From Cunninghamella blakesleeana (taxonomy: Eukaryota > Mucoromycota > Mucoromycetes > Mucorales > Cunninghamellaceae): a stretch of 64,000 bases of DNA. The stretch covers positions 2,089,501-2,153,500 of the forward strand of contig JAFCIZ010000001.1 of NCBI GenBank assembly GCA_017871115.1, written 5' to 3'. A model generated the notes under the pieces. It saw only the letters and a list, made by a program, of their open reading frames with translations, ran no database searches and was not told the origin of the DNA. Position numbers and translations under genes: made by a program. Each line of letters opens with the position of its first letter. Within the stretch, counting starts at the first letter, position 1. Below, in pieces: positions 47,757 to 59,811 of this stretch.

Positions 47757-49525
47757 ATGAAAAAAAAGATTATCGCTGTTGATTTAGAATTTCCAAAAGA
47801 AATAGAATTTTATGGACCAAGAGCCAACGATAAGCATCTTACCTATCCTAAAAGACACAAGTTAAGAGGAAAATTAAGGATTATCACTTCGCAACCAACG
47901 AGTATTTATAGTATTGAAATTCGATTCAAAGGTATTACACAACTTTATTGGCGAGATCCTTTATCTCATTCGTTATTAGCTACTCGAATGGTAAATATGA
48001 AAACAATTCGTAAATCAAAACATATTTTATTACAAGAAGGAACGCTACCAAGTGGTGTTACTGATTTAGGTACTTTTAAAATAAAATAAAAATTGAAAGG
48101 CAGAATTAAAAGCAAAGAAAAGAAGAAAATTAAGGAGTTAAAACTTTAATTTATTTACTTTTTAAAGGATTTGAAATGACGATACCTGGTTATGTTTATC
48201 CAACTTATCAATCAGACTATGTCAATATAAAATATGGGATTACAGCAAGAATCACTCCAGCATCAAAGTTTGCAAAAGATATTGAAGTCTATCGGGACAT
48301 TATTATTAAAAAAACGTTAATGCCAAAGGATGTAGCAACGGGAATTATGGATGGATATCAAGTACCAAGGTGTACTATGCGTGGGCAAAGAAAAAATTGG
48401 TTAGCATGGGAATTCAAAGTACCAAAATGGGTTTGTTTAGCCAATAATATGGATGTGGAATTTTCTGGTTATTTGAAATCATTAAATGATCAACTTATTG
48501 TGGACATGATTCAAGTAGATGTAGTACAAGAAGACTTATATTTTGATGATGCAAGGTACAAAAAAAAAAAAAAAAAATTTGCCATACCAAAAAAAAAAAA
48601 AAAAAAGGCTGATGATCATGAAAAAAGAATATATATATCTATCATTAAAGCATACCAACAACTCTTATAAAAAAAATAAATAAAAATAGCAATAAACAAA
48701 GGAGAGGAGGAGAGGGGAAAAAGAGAGGAGATATGTTTATTTTTTTTTTTAAGAGAAAGGGAGAGAAGGAAACAGATAAAAATATGTGTAATTAAACATC
48801 TTTTTTTTTCTAATTGATGCATTTTATAATTATTTATCTATTTATTAAATAGTGATCAATCAAGAAGGCATTTAATTACCTGTCCAAATATACCATCCAC
48901 GTATCTCCATCCGCCTTTAGAGAGCAATATTTTATTTCAATTTCCTTTATCAACGCTTCAAAAAAAAATCATCAAATCAACCATTCAAGATAAAAACAAT
49001 ACGTATATTAAATGCGACGACCTTAACTATTCTCTTCAGTCACCATTTTTAATTACACGACATTATATTCGTATTATTATTTATACCCGAAACAAAAACG
49101 AACAGCAGCATCAACAACAACTTAAGGATAAGCATTTTATTAAACCATCGCCCATATGCATCGGATTACCTATCCAGTTAACAGAATACATACAGCCGTC
49201 AACAGAGCCTTCAGACCTTTTACCAAGCTATCAAAGTTTGGTACGTGATGGGGAAAGATTACCTGATTATGTGACAACCGAAGAATGCCCTACACCTAAT
49301 GAAAATGAAGAAGAAAATGAAGAAGAAGATGAAGAACAAGTTGAGCAAGAACAAGAATCACCTAATCCTACAATTGACTTGTTAGAAAATATTATTGGAG
49401 CAAGCCATCATCAACGATCATTCATGTTAAATCATCGACAAAGTACTGGCCAACATAATAAACGTGAAGGAAACATCGTTGTACAAGAACGAAGATTAGA
49501 TGATTTTTGGCTAGAACTCTCATAA
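47757..49525 (+). CDS. alpha-arrestin (ART family) trafficking adaptor
   Basis: Three exons (47757-48069, 48168-48555, 48853-49525) give 457 aa. The N-terminal arrestin fold is seen in LRGKLRIITSQPTSIYSIEI, FKGITQLYW, the join TDLG|FEMTIPGYVYPTYQ, and INIKYGITARI-like VNIKYGITARITPASKFA. The C-terminal arrestin fold follows (PKWVCLANNMDVEF, LIVDMIQVDVVQEDL, PFLITRHYIRIIIYT). The tail has LPSYQSL and LPDYVT, PxY-type motifs that in this family recruit Nedd4/Rsp5 WW domains, then a long Glu-rich acidic stretch. Members direct Rsp5 to plasma-membrane transporters for ubiquitin-dependent endocytosis. Which cargo is targeted cannot be read from the sequence. Intron 2 holds long A tracts, one reading through as low-complexity lysine codons if unspliced. 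Confidence 0.85.
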
Positions 49526-50405
49526 TAGCCATCTTTTTATTATTATTATTTGTTTATATCTACCTATCTATTTTATTAACTATACCTTAACCTTTCTCCT
49601 TTTTTTTTTATTATTATAATTATTATTATAATTATTTTAAACAATATTATCCTCCTTCTTACTTTTTTTATTATATATATATATATTTCCCTGTAAAATT
49701 TACTTGATTTTTATTTATTTATACTATAATTCTTAATACATAGTTTTTTATATATATATATATATTTTTCTCCCTTCAATTATTCTATGACCAATTTATA
49801 TATATTCCATTTTACATCTAGAATATATATCCCCTTTCAATGCCTAGATCAAGTTAAAGGGAAAAATAAAAAATAAAAAATCTTTATTTTTTTAGACTTT
49901 TGCATGTCTATTATTGTTATGGTTTATTTATTTATTTTTTCAACTCTAAAAATAAAAGAAAAATGATACGTACGTACACACTGCACCTATGTAGAATGAT
50001 AGTAAGGTTTTTCTTTACTTTTTTTTTTTTTTTTTGCGATCAATGTATTTATGTAGTGCTTTCCTTTTTGAGTAGTTGGGCGCTTGTTTGATTTTCATAA
50101 AAAAGTTTATTCCTTTTTTGGATGATGAATCCAACCCTTTTTTTTTTTTTTCAATTTGCAATTTTTTTTTTTTCTTTCTCTCTCTCATTTTTTTTTTATT
50201 CTTTTATTCTTCTCTTCTTCTTTTCTTCTATATAATTAATTTTTATTTATTTTTATAATATATTATTATTATCTTTGTATAAATTTAAAACGAAATATAT
50301 AAATATATATATTTATATATATATATAGTTGTATACTTGGAAAAACAGTTTTTTTATTTTTTATTTTTTATAATTGTTTATCAAGATTGGTTATGATATA
50401 TAGCT
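49526..50405. other. intergenic region upstream of the PAS/GATA gene
   Basis: 880 bp between two plus-strand genes. The first half is a T-rich 3' UTR. The second half has tandem ACGTACGTAC at about 49972-49981, several T12-T16 tracts with CTTCTTCTTTTCTTC, and TA runs at about 50293-50330 before the start. Short hydrophobic frames here are T-tract artefacts. Confidence 0.5.
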
Positions 50406-50756
50406 ATGACTATTTGTTTTTGGGGATTACTTTCAGCTAAAGATCTTGAAATCATATATATAGCACGTCCTATTAGAGAACAGACTGTATTGAATGAATA
50501 TAATAATGGCAATAATATTACAAACTTTCCCACTATTACCAATACTACTACTACTACTACTACTACACCTACAATACAAGATTTAATATTAAATAGATCA
50601 TTATATGAATTCATACATCCTGAAGAAAGAGCACTAGCTCAAAACGATTTGAGTTGTTTTTTACGGCGCAAAACATTACTTGGAGCCGTGACAAGGTAAT
50701 ATGATAAAAAAAGGAAATAGTAATAATAAATAATAATAATAATAATAAATAATAAA

Positions 50757-50794
<38 letters not shown>

Positions 50795-52604
50795 TGATGA
50801 TATTTTATTTATTTATTTTTATCATCATCATTTGTTTATTTTTATTTATTTATTATTTATTTATTTAGATGTCGTCTACGATCATTTCAATCGATTGCTA
50901 AAAGTCTTTATTCTAATCAACCTGATCACGAATATGTAAGGAGTTCTAAATATATACAAACTTAAAACCAGATCATTCATTCTAAATTATTATTTTTTTT
51001 TAAAAAAAAAAAGTTTATTTAACATTTACATTTTATTTTTTTATTTTTATTTTTTCTTATTTTACATTTTTCTTATATAAATATAGGTAGAAGAACCACA
51101 TACTTGGAATATTGTAAATGTAGTTACTTATAGTGTTACGGATCATATTGTTTTAGCTTTTTTTCATAATTCAGGTAAAAAAAATAAAAAATAAAAATAG
51201 GAGAATGAAAACAATGATAATGGTTATAATAATTAATTACGAAAAACAACAGTGATCGAAAATATATATATATATATATATTATTATTATTATTATTATT
51301 ATTATTAAAAGCATAAACTTTATTTGAATTGGGCTGAATTTTATTTTTATATATTTACATATTTTACTCCTGAAGATAATGATTTGGATAAAACCATTTG
51401 TGGGGAACAAGCTTTTAATTCAATAGTAAGTCCCCATTTTAATAAGCAAATATAAATAATTCATGCAAATTGATTGATAAAAAAAAAAAACTGGTTTAAA
51501 CGTTATTTAACGTTTTTTAATATGTATTTATTTATTTAATTATTTATTCTTACGATTCCTCTAATTAAATTAGGATACAACCATACTATTATCAATATTA
51601 TATAAATATCATCCTGTAGACTCTACTACTGTCACTACCACAACAACAACAAACAATCGGACTTTTCAAATTTATGATAGATCTTTAAAGAATCGATATA
51701 TTTCTTGGCCACCTTCATCGTTTTATCATAATAATGATCTTGATACTTCATTAAAAGATAATTACCATTCGAGTACTAATTCTTGTATGCAGCACGCCCA
51801 TACTCAATCTTTAATCATTCATCCTACTTCTCCTTCATCATCGTCGACTTCCTTTTCGACTTCTTCATCGTCAGCAATATCTTCTTCTTCCACAATAACA
51901 ATGAATGATACTCCTTCATACAAGCTTGAAAGAATTGTAATTAATTATGGTGGTATCACTTTTTATACATTTGAAACAGCTGCTATTTACCCTCCATCTT
52001 CCTCATCATCTCATGCTACTTATACTCCATCTAATGATAGGTAATAATGGAAAATAAAATAAAAAATACCCATGCTTTCACTTTATTTTTTTTTTTTATT
52101 CATACTTGTCACAACTTTTCTTTACATAGTCAATACCCTTTTATAAAATTATCATCATCATCAAAAATTGATTTCCCACCAATGAATAATAATAACAACA
52201 ATACCATGAAACTTAATCATATACCTTCACCGCCTAAACAAGTTATAGAACCAAGACGTCACTCAGCACAACATAATCAATCAAGAAATAATCAAGATAG
52301 AATATGTTATGAATGTGGAAGACAATCATCCTTAGAATGGAGAAGAGGTCCTGCTGGTCATAAAACGTAAATAATTTTTATATATTTAAATGGAGACGTG
52401 TTTTTTTATTTATTTATTTATTTTAAAAACCCTATTTTTTAATAACTATTATTTATTATTCTTATTATTGTATATAGACTTTGTAATGCTTGTGGGTTAC
52501 GTTATTCTAGACAAATGAAACAACAGCAACAGCTACAAGAACAAGAAAGACAAGAACAAGAACGACAACAAAAACGACAACATCTATTTCAACCATATCA
52601 ATAA
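50406..52604 (+). CDS. PAS-like/GATA zinc-finger transcription factor, WC-2-like
   Basis: Seven exons (50406-50695, 50869-50935, 51087-51174, 51376-51425, 51574-52040, 52130-52366, 52478-52604) give 441 aa. The N-terminal 190 residues look like a PAS fold: MTICFWGLLSAKDLEIIYIA, SLYEFIHPEERALAQNDL, TLLGAVTRCRLRSF, WNIVNVVTYSVTDHIVLAFF. A C-terminal GATA finger, CYECGRQSSLEWRRGPAGHK then TLCNACGLRYSRQMK, is split by the last intron. The EWRRGP...LCNACGLR form is that of white-collar-2-type fingers rather than nitrogen-regulator AreA types. Such proteins pair with a photoreceptor WC-1 in fungal light responses. A Ser/Thr-rich middle and a Gln-rich C-terminus are present. The specific WC-2 assignment is inferred. 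Confidence 0.8.
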
Positions 52605-52896
52605 TAATAATGATACAAAGTACGCATATAAATTTTAAATCGACGTTTTTTACTTTTTTGTCCTATTTTTTCAAAAGAACCAACCATTTTCAAATTTTTG
52701 ACGTGGAACTCCGACCACAATTGAAATAAAAAAATATTTATTTTATATCCCTTTTTTTTTTTTTTTTTTCTCTCTCTCTCTTTTATTTTTATTTTTTTCT
52801 TATAATTTAAAATATACCTTTTTTTTTCTTTTCACTAAACCTTTATATATTTTTTTTTTTAAAAAAACATTTTATTGAAAAGAAATTTTATAAAAA
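52605..52896. promoter_or_regulatory. intergenic region and ProRS promoter
   Basis: 292 bp between two plus-strand genes. It has T tracts with CTCTCTCTC (about 52752-52782) and a T10A7 tract just before the start (about 52851-52867). This is the typical core promoter composition of this genome. Confidence 0.4.
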
Positions 52897-55869
52897 ATGA
52901 CCTGTTTTGATTCAGTTATTCAAACACTTGAAAAATTGTCCCTTAAACCCAATGTTGTCTCCCACGAGTCAGTGGCTGATAATAAAGCTTGGACCGCGAC
53001 TTTAAACAATCTTACTATTGATCAACCTTATCAAGTTACCAAAACATTGATTTTAAAGCCCAAGACAGCTAAAACCGCTACTCCTACACCTGTAGTTGTT
53101 ATTGCTCTTGAATCTACTGAAACTAATGCTACTGCTATTGGTAAAAAACTTGGTTTAAAGGACTGTCGTTTTGCTAATGAAGATCTTTTAAAGGAAACTT
53201 TCTCTACTACTAAGGAAGAAGGTATTTCATATAACTAAAACATATGTGTATATTATTTTATTATTATTATTATAAAAAGAAGACGATGAAAAAATAATAA
53301 TAATAGTATATGAAATAGGCATTACATATATATATATATATATGTGTGTGTGTATGTGTTTGTGTGTGTATATATATATCTATGTGTGTATGTGTATTAT
53401 TTATTTACTTTATATTTATTTTTTATTTTTTTATATTTTATTTTCATGTACAAATATAGTATCTCCATTCGTATTATCCAACGTTGCTGATTTATCTTTA
53501 GTTCATCTTGTTATTGATTCTGAATTATTATCTACTTCTGAAGCCTTGGCTTTCCATCCTTCTGCTTCAGATAAATCCATTTTCATTCATGCTGATCACT
53601 TAAAGCAATACTTGAATTCTATTAATAAGGAATTTGTAGAAATTGACTTCAAAGCTTTAGCCTCTGCCAAACCTGATCCTGCCGCTGCTGCCAAACCTAA
53701 AAAGGAAACCAAAAAAGAAAAGAAAGAAGGTTAGTCATAATAGATCATTATATGTTAATATATTTTATCATGTTGACTTTTTTTTATATACATTGACTCA
53801 CATTTGTATTTTATTTTTATTTTTATTTTTTAAAAAAAAAAATATTAGCCGCTGCTGTAGAAGATAGTCATCAAATGGGTATTGAATTTAAAAAGGATGT
53901 CGATTTCCCTAGATGGTACCAACAAGTATTAACTAAGAGTGAAATGTTGGATTATTATGATGTATCTGGTTGTTACATTCTTCGTCCTCTTGCTTATAAT
54001 ATTTGGAAAGAAATTACAAGTAAGTTCATTATCAGATAAATAATAACAAAAAGAGAAAAGGATAAAAGAAAAAAGGAAGAATGATACAAGTTTTACTAAT
54101 AACAATTATAATATTCTTTTTTTTTTTTTTTATTATAATTCATTCGCTCATTTATTATATTATTATTATTATTATTATTATTTTCCTAGACTTTTTTGAT
54201 GGTGCTATTACAGAAATGGGTGTAGAAGACACTTATTTCCCTATGTTTGTTTCCAATCGTGTACTTGAACGTGAAAAGGATCATATTGAAGGATTTGCTC
54301 CTGAAGTTGCTTGGGTTACCAAAGCTGGATCAAGTGATCTTGAAGAACCAATTGCTATTCGTCCTACCTCTGAAACGGTTATGTATCCTTACTTTTCTAA
54401 ATGGATTCGCTCTCATCGTGATCTTCCTTTCCGTATTAATCAATGGTGTTCTGTTGTTCGTTGGGAATTTAAAAATCCTCGTAAGTTTATAAAAAAATAA
54501 TAATATATTATAGATTGTGTGAGTTGAGCAGTGTGGATAGGCATTTTTTATTATTATTATTATTATTATTTTTACATGATTAAATGAAAAAAAAAAAGTT
54601 TTAATTTCTTAATATATTTATTTTTATTAAATTAACATTAGAACCATTCCTTCGTACTCGTGAATTCTTATGGCAAGAAGGTCATACAGCTCATTTGACC
54701 TTGGAAGGTGCTAGTGAAGAAGTCCATCAAATTTTAGATTTATATGAAAAAGTCTATACTGATTTATTGGCTCTTCCTGTCGTCAAGGGTGTCAAGTCTG
54801 AAAAGGAAAGATTTGCTGGTGGTTATTTCACTACAACTGTCGAAGGTTTCATTCCTACTACTGGTCGTGCTATTCAAGGAGGTACCTCTCATTGTCTTGG
54901 ACAAAATTTCAGTAAAATGTTTGATATTGTAGTTGAAGATCCTCACTCTGATAGTTCCGATCCTAAAAAGATCCATGTCTGGCAAAACTCTTGGGGTTTA
55001 TCCACCCGTACCATTGGTGTCATGGTCATGGTTCATGGTGATGATAAAGGTCTTGTTCTCCCCCCTCGTGTAGCTTTAACTCAAGTAGTCATTATTCCAT
55101 GTGGTTTAACCGTAAAAACTACTAAAGAAGATGCTGATAAATTGTTTGATGTTTGCTCTGATCTTGGTAAAAAATTAAAGAAGGCAGGTATCAAGGTAAA
55201 GACCGATCTTCGTGAAAATTATACCCCTGGTTTCAAATTTAATCATTGGGAACTTCGTGGTACTCCTTTACGTATTGAAATTGGGTTCAAGGATTTGGAA
55301 AAGAATCAAGTCACTTGTGTTCGTCGTGATAATGGTGTCAAGTCAACCATGCCCATGGATGATCAATTGGAAAACAATATTAAACAATCTTTAGATGCTA
55401 TGCACAATGATATGTATCAACGTGCTTTAGCTAAACGTGATGAATCCATCATTCGTATTGAAAAATGGGATGATTTCGTTCCTGCTTTGAATGATAAGAA
55501 ATTATGTTTGATGCCTTGGTGTGATCGTATGGAATGTGAAGATGATGTCAAAGAAAGATCCGCTAGAACGTAAGTACTCTCTCTTTAAAAAAATTTAAAA
55601 AAAGTATCAGATATGATTATAATGAAAAAAATAAAAATTAAAAAAATGGTGATGATCTAATATATTATTTACTATTTTATATGTATACATTTGTAAATAG
55701 CTCTAATGATGGCGAAGAAGAAGATGAACGTGCTCCTTCTATGGGTGCCAAAACTCTCTGTAAGCCTTTCAAACAACCTGAAGATAAACCTATTGTTCCC
55801 GGTGTCACTAAATGTGTTGCTTGTGGTCAAGACGCTAAACATTACATGTTATTTGGCCGCAGTTATTAA
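52897..55869 (+). CDS. prolyl-tRNA synthetase, cytosolic, eukaryote/archaeal type, with YbaK-like N-terminal domain
   Basis: Six exons (52897-53221, 53460-53729, 53849-54019, 54190-54480, 54642-55569, 55701-55869) give 717 aa. It charges tRNA-Pro. Residues of about 1-180 resemble the YbaK/ProX editing fold ([47 protein letters not shown]). A Lys/Ala-rich linker leads to the class II core: [18 protein letters not shown], the motif-2 region [17 protein letters not shown] and [14 protein letters not shown], then [20 protein letters not shown], an anticodon-binding domain ([24 protein letters not shown]) and the zinc-binding C-terminal domain ending [18 protein letters not shown] with its terminal Tyr. 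No EPRS fusion is present, as in fungi. Codons are biased, fitting high expression. Confidence 0.96.
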
Positions 55870-56286
55870 TTGGGTCAATAATATACTTCATACATTAATA
55901 TTTATTTAAACTTATATCTATAAAGATATGTTTTTTTTTTCTAATTTTAGATAGCATATAAATATAAATTAATACTAATAAAAAAATGCATTTCATATTA
56001 TATATTTATATAACTCTAAAAATATAATGATAACAAAACATAAAAATTTTCTACACACACATATATATATTTATATATATTTATATATATACATATATAT
56101 AAATGGAATAATATGATTATTATTATTTTTATTTTTTTGTTTATTTTAAAAAAATAATAGTTACAGGTGAAGATATCTAGTATGATACGTTTTATGTTGA
56201 CTTTTGTATAGGATAGACTTATTTCTATATTATTATTATTATTGCTATTATTATTAATATTGATAACTGTACAAATTATATAACGT
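55870..56286. other. convergent intergenic region
   Basis: 417 bp between the ProRS stop (+) and the mS33 stop (-). It has (TA)n runs at about 56058-56102 and (TTA)n at about 56228-56255. No supported ORF; the 97-aa frame at 56016-56309 (-) is Asn/Ile/Tyr low-complexity. Confidence 0.6.
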
Positions 56287-56705
56287 TTATTTTCTTTTAT
56301 TGGAAGCACGTTTGCCTTGACCTAATATTAAAATAATCAAAGAATAAAATGTGTAAATTATGGTTATATCTTTTTATATTATATATAAGTGTATAGTAAT
56401 GGTAATAATGATTATCCTTTACCTTTCTTGGGAGCACCTTTTCCACGTCTTTTTCTTCTAGCGATTTCATCCAAACGTTCCTTTTCATCCATATCTACTA
56501 ATCCAAGATCAGGATATAAAGCTTTAATATCTCTAAAATGAACTAAAGGGGCAGGGTGGTATTGAGTCATGGTAGGGCCAATTAAACGTTGACGTAAAAT
56601 TTTATTTCCTGTGCGTACAGCTGTTGGATTATAAACAGTATCAAATACTTTACTGGATAATTGTGCTAATTGTGCTAAACGTGTTGATGCTGGTGATGCT
56701 GACAT
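56287..56705 (-). CDS. MRPS33: mitochondrial small-subunit ribosomal protein mS33
   Basis: Two exons (56705-56423 and 56321-56287) give 105 aa. The body (LAQLSSKVFDTVYNPTAVRT, GNKILRQRLIGPTMTQYHPA, LVHFRDIKALYPDLGL, DEKERLDEIARRKRRGKGAPKKG) matches the MRPS33/Rsm27 family of the mitochondrial 37S/28S subunit. Splicing at GTAAAG...TATTAG adds QGKRASNKRK. If the intron is retained the frame ends at once after KG, giving 97 aa, so both forms are nearly equal in length. The longer basic tail is typical of the family, which favours splicing. It diverges from the PDCD7-like gene over 200 bp. Confidence 0.88.
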
Positions 56706-56905
56706 TTTTTATTGTTTATTTTAAAAAAAAAAAAAAAAATTGACAAGTGAAAAGAGAAAAGGGAAAAAAAAAATAAGAGGGAGAAAAAAATACAAGTGAC
56801 TGAAATCTTTTTTTAATTTTTTTAAATCCCGCGTTTTAAAGAAAAAAAAATCCCTTTTTCTTTTTTTATTTTATTATAAAATATAAATGAATAATATATA
56901 TATAT
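56706..56905. promoter_or_regulatory. compact divergent promoter, mS33 / PDCD7-like
   Basis: A 200-bp spacer between two start codons. It is A-rich on one side (A17 at about 56723-56739), contains the only GC-rich word in the interval, CCCGCG at 56828-56833 within AAATCCCGCGTTTTAAA, and ends in a (TA)n run before the PDCD7-like ATG. CCCGCG resembles MCB/E2F-type sites; that reading is inference. Confidence 0.4.
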
Positions 56906-58151
56906 ATGCTAACCAATTCACGTAATGTTAATCTCACTTTATTAAAAAATAAGTTATCCCTCTCGGTTTTAACCGTTGAACATTTGGAATCTATTATTAA
57001 TAATTACCATAAAGTAAACCAAACCAAGTCCACTCTATATGTAAATAGAGTAAAAATGATATGAAATAAAAACAGAATAACGTGTATATTTTTACTTATT
57101 TATTTTTACTTGAATATATATATATATATATTTACATGTTTATATATAAATTCAAAGCATGATATTAACAACAATGTAAATAATATTGACAAAGAATATT
57201 TACAAAGAGCTTTAATCAAGTTGAAAAGAATTAAGAAACATAATGTAAATATTGGCATAAATATAAAACATAATAAAACATAAAGTAGATTGTGTATATA
57301 TTAACTTTTGTATATATATTTATATTGATATGTGATATAGGAATGGAAAAAAAAGCGCAAACAAAGTATCAAACAAAAAAAAGAATTTGAAAAAGAAAAA
57401 AGTAAAGATTCTCATGATATATCTTCAACAAGTCAACCAACTACTGTATTTCAACTTCAAAATAAAACGCAAAATGTGAGATAAAGATATATATGTATAA
57501 TCATATAGATAGAGATAAAAAGTCAATAGTTATTAATCTATATATGTATCTTTCTTGTTATTTTTTTTTTTGAAATAACAGAAATCCATAGAAAAAACCT
57601 CCTTCCAAGTAAATAAACAACGACAGCGACAACAACAACAGCAGCGACAACAGCAACAACAACAATTAAAGGAATTGTCATGTAAAATAGCAAAATTATA
57701 TCAACTTAGAAACCTTCGACGAAAAAAATTAGAAGCTCAAGGTCACTTCTTTCCTGATGAAGGCAATGAATTTTATAACAAAATAAAAACATCCATTGAA
57801 AAAGAAGAAGAAGAGAAGGAGGAGGAGGAGGAGGAGGAAAATGAAGAAGTTTTGAAAAATGAAAAGGAAGAAAAGGAAGAAAAGGAAGAGTCAGCATTTT
57901 ATATTGACAAGGATGATCATTGGGAACTACACCCTTTAGATAGGGATGCTTATCAGTATTGGTTACAAGGATGGCAATCTGTCACAGCATTAAAAAGAAT
58001 AAGACATCAATGGGATTACTATTTAATCAATGATGACGATCAGCCTTCATCATCATTACATCCAAGCAATGATTATAAAGTACCACCATTTTGGGTAACT
58101 CCTCCACCTCCATCCCATCCAATCTGGGCATCTTATCTTGAAAAAAACTAA
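56906..58151 (+). CDS. PDCD7-like protein (U11/U12 snRNP 59K), putative minor-spliceosome component
   Basis: Four exons (56906-57040, 57158-57244, 57341-57475, 57582-58151), all in phase 0, give 308 aa. The middle is basic and helical (RALIKLKRIKKHN|EWKKKRKQ) with a Gln/Arg-rich run. The diagnostic part is LYQLRNLRRKKLEAQGHFFP, then DEGNEFYNKI, and the C-terminus YQYWLQGWQSVTALKRIRHQ, WDYYLI... VPPFWVTPPPPSHPIWASYL. The layout R-x-K-K-L-x-x-Q-G-x-F-P...EF and ...IRxxWDxYL...P..WV.P.....W is that of PDCD7/U11-59K, which bridges U11 and U12 snRNPs. A Glu/Lys-only run separates the halves. The assignment rests on motifs read by eye. Confidence 0.65.
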
Positions 58152-58448
58152 TCCAACTCCATCATAAAAATAGTACATGTATTATTATTATTATTATCAT
58201 TTAAAGCGATTCTTAATATAGATTAAATAAATGTGCATATATATATATATATTGTTATTATTATTATTATTATGAAATAATTATTAGAATTTTAAAAATA
58301 AAACAAAACAAAAAAAGAAAAAGAATAAAATAATAAAAGAATTATTAAAAAATAAATATGAAAGAAATGATGATAATAAATGGAATGGGAAGCAAAAAAA
58401 AAAAAAAAGCATTGTTTTTATTCTTTGAATATTGCTATTCTATATAAT
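58152..58448. other. convergent intergenic region
   Basis: 297 bp between the PDCD7-like stop (+) and the membrane protein stop (-). It has a (TTA)n run at about 58255-58273, an A14 tract and several AATAAA words. No ORF. Confidence 0.6.
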
Positions 58449-59477
58449 CTAATGGGTTAAAGGTTGGTTCATGTTAGAATTTTGAGACTGCGACCAATGA
58501 GGATGATGTGAAGAAGTTGGTGAATACATATTATCGTTATTATCAACAATATCATCATCATCACGTTGAGGATTAAAAGTTTCAAAATCGACAGCTTCCT
58601 TCTTTTTCTTTGATCGACGCACCAACATAAATACTAATGCACCAAGAAGAATTAAGCCTACTATACCACCAACAACACCACCGATGATTTTTGCTTGTGT
58701 TGGTGATACACCACCACCTCCATTGTTATCATTATTATCATTAACTGTTGAAGTTGGTGTCATACTACCGGTCATAGAAGGTGTCATGTTATTTGTTGGA
58801 ATGGTAGCCATTGTTGTTGTTGCTGTTGGTGTAGTTAAAATAGGTGTACTAGCTGTTTCTGTTGTTGTAATAGTATTAGTAGAAGTGGGTACATCGGTAG
58901 TTTCTGTGGGTTCTTCGGTTGTCGTTGTAGTTTCTTCCTCTTCTGTTGTTGTAGAAGTAGGTTCGGGAGTTTCTGGTTCTTCGGTGTCGGTATTTGTAGG
59001 TGTAGGTTTTGGAGAATCAGTAGGTTCAGGATTTTCGGATGGTGTAGGTTCGGGAGTTATTGGTTGCTCAGTTGATGTTTGTCCAGGTGGTTTAAATCCA
59101 TCAAAAATATCATCAATAATACCATTTGCTGAAACGTCATCATTACCTTCTTTTTTTTTTAAAAAAAAAAAAAATTGAAATTAGGAAGAAAGAAATATTA
59201 AAAAAAATTCATAAACGGGATTTTAATTTTTTTTTATTGTTCCTTTATTTCTATAAATTACCTTGAATCACCGGACTTTCTGTTGTATAAATAAAATGTT
59301 TATTATTATTGATATTATTATTAGAATCGATCGTATTATTTATTTTTATTTTATTTATATTTATTTTTAAATTTATTTTATTTACGTACCATCATCAACT
59401 TCTTGAGCACGAACAAATAAACTGAATATTAATACACTGATGGTTATATAAAGAATGATACGATTTGATAAAATCAT
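58449..59477 (-). CDS. mucin-like single-pass membrane protein (WSC/Mid2-type layout)
   Basis: Three exons (59477-59390, 59279-59262, 59149-58449) give about 268 aa. The first encodes a cleavable signal peptide (MILSNRIILYITISVLIFSL, then FVRAQEVDDG). A tiny 18-nt exon adds ESPVIQ. The ectodomain is Thr/Pro/Glu/Ser-rich (PEPTPSENPEPTDSPKPTPT and TTTTEEP-type repeats) and should be heavily O-mannosylated. A glycine-rich helix, IIGGVVGGIVGLILLGALVF, precedes MLVRRSKKKK and a short acidic/Ser tail. The layout is that of fungal cell-wall stress sensors (Mid2, WSC), but there is no cysteine-rich head, so homology is not claimed. The exon 3 acceptor is a tandem AAGAAG and may give two isoforms differing by one Glu. 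Confidence 0.75.
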
Positions 59478-59780
59478 TGTTGATTTAATTTTATTATTAC
59501 TATTATTATAATTATTATTTTCTAAAAAGTAACAATGATTAAAAATTAAAATTAAAAAAATAAATAAAATAAAATGAATGAAATGGGTTTAATCTAACAA
59601 TATATTATCATAAAAAAGAGAAAGAAAGAAAAAAAAAAAAGTGAAAGAAAGAAAGGAAAGAGAAAGAAGAAAAAAAAAAAAAAAAATGAAAGAATCTCAA
59701 AAATATTTATCTCAACATGTTTTTCTACATTTGGTTTTATTCGGCGATTGTTTGTGAATGAGAATATAAAAAGGTTTTTT

Positions 59781-59811
<31 letters not shown>

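Noticed and set aside
58684..59178. 164-aa Val/Gly/Ser-rich frame antisense to the mucin-like gene
   Set aside because: Antisense of Thr/Pro/Glu repeats; the sense frame has signal peptide, TM helix and basic stop-transfer.
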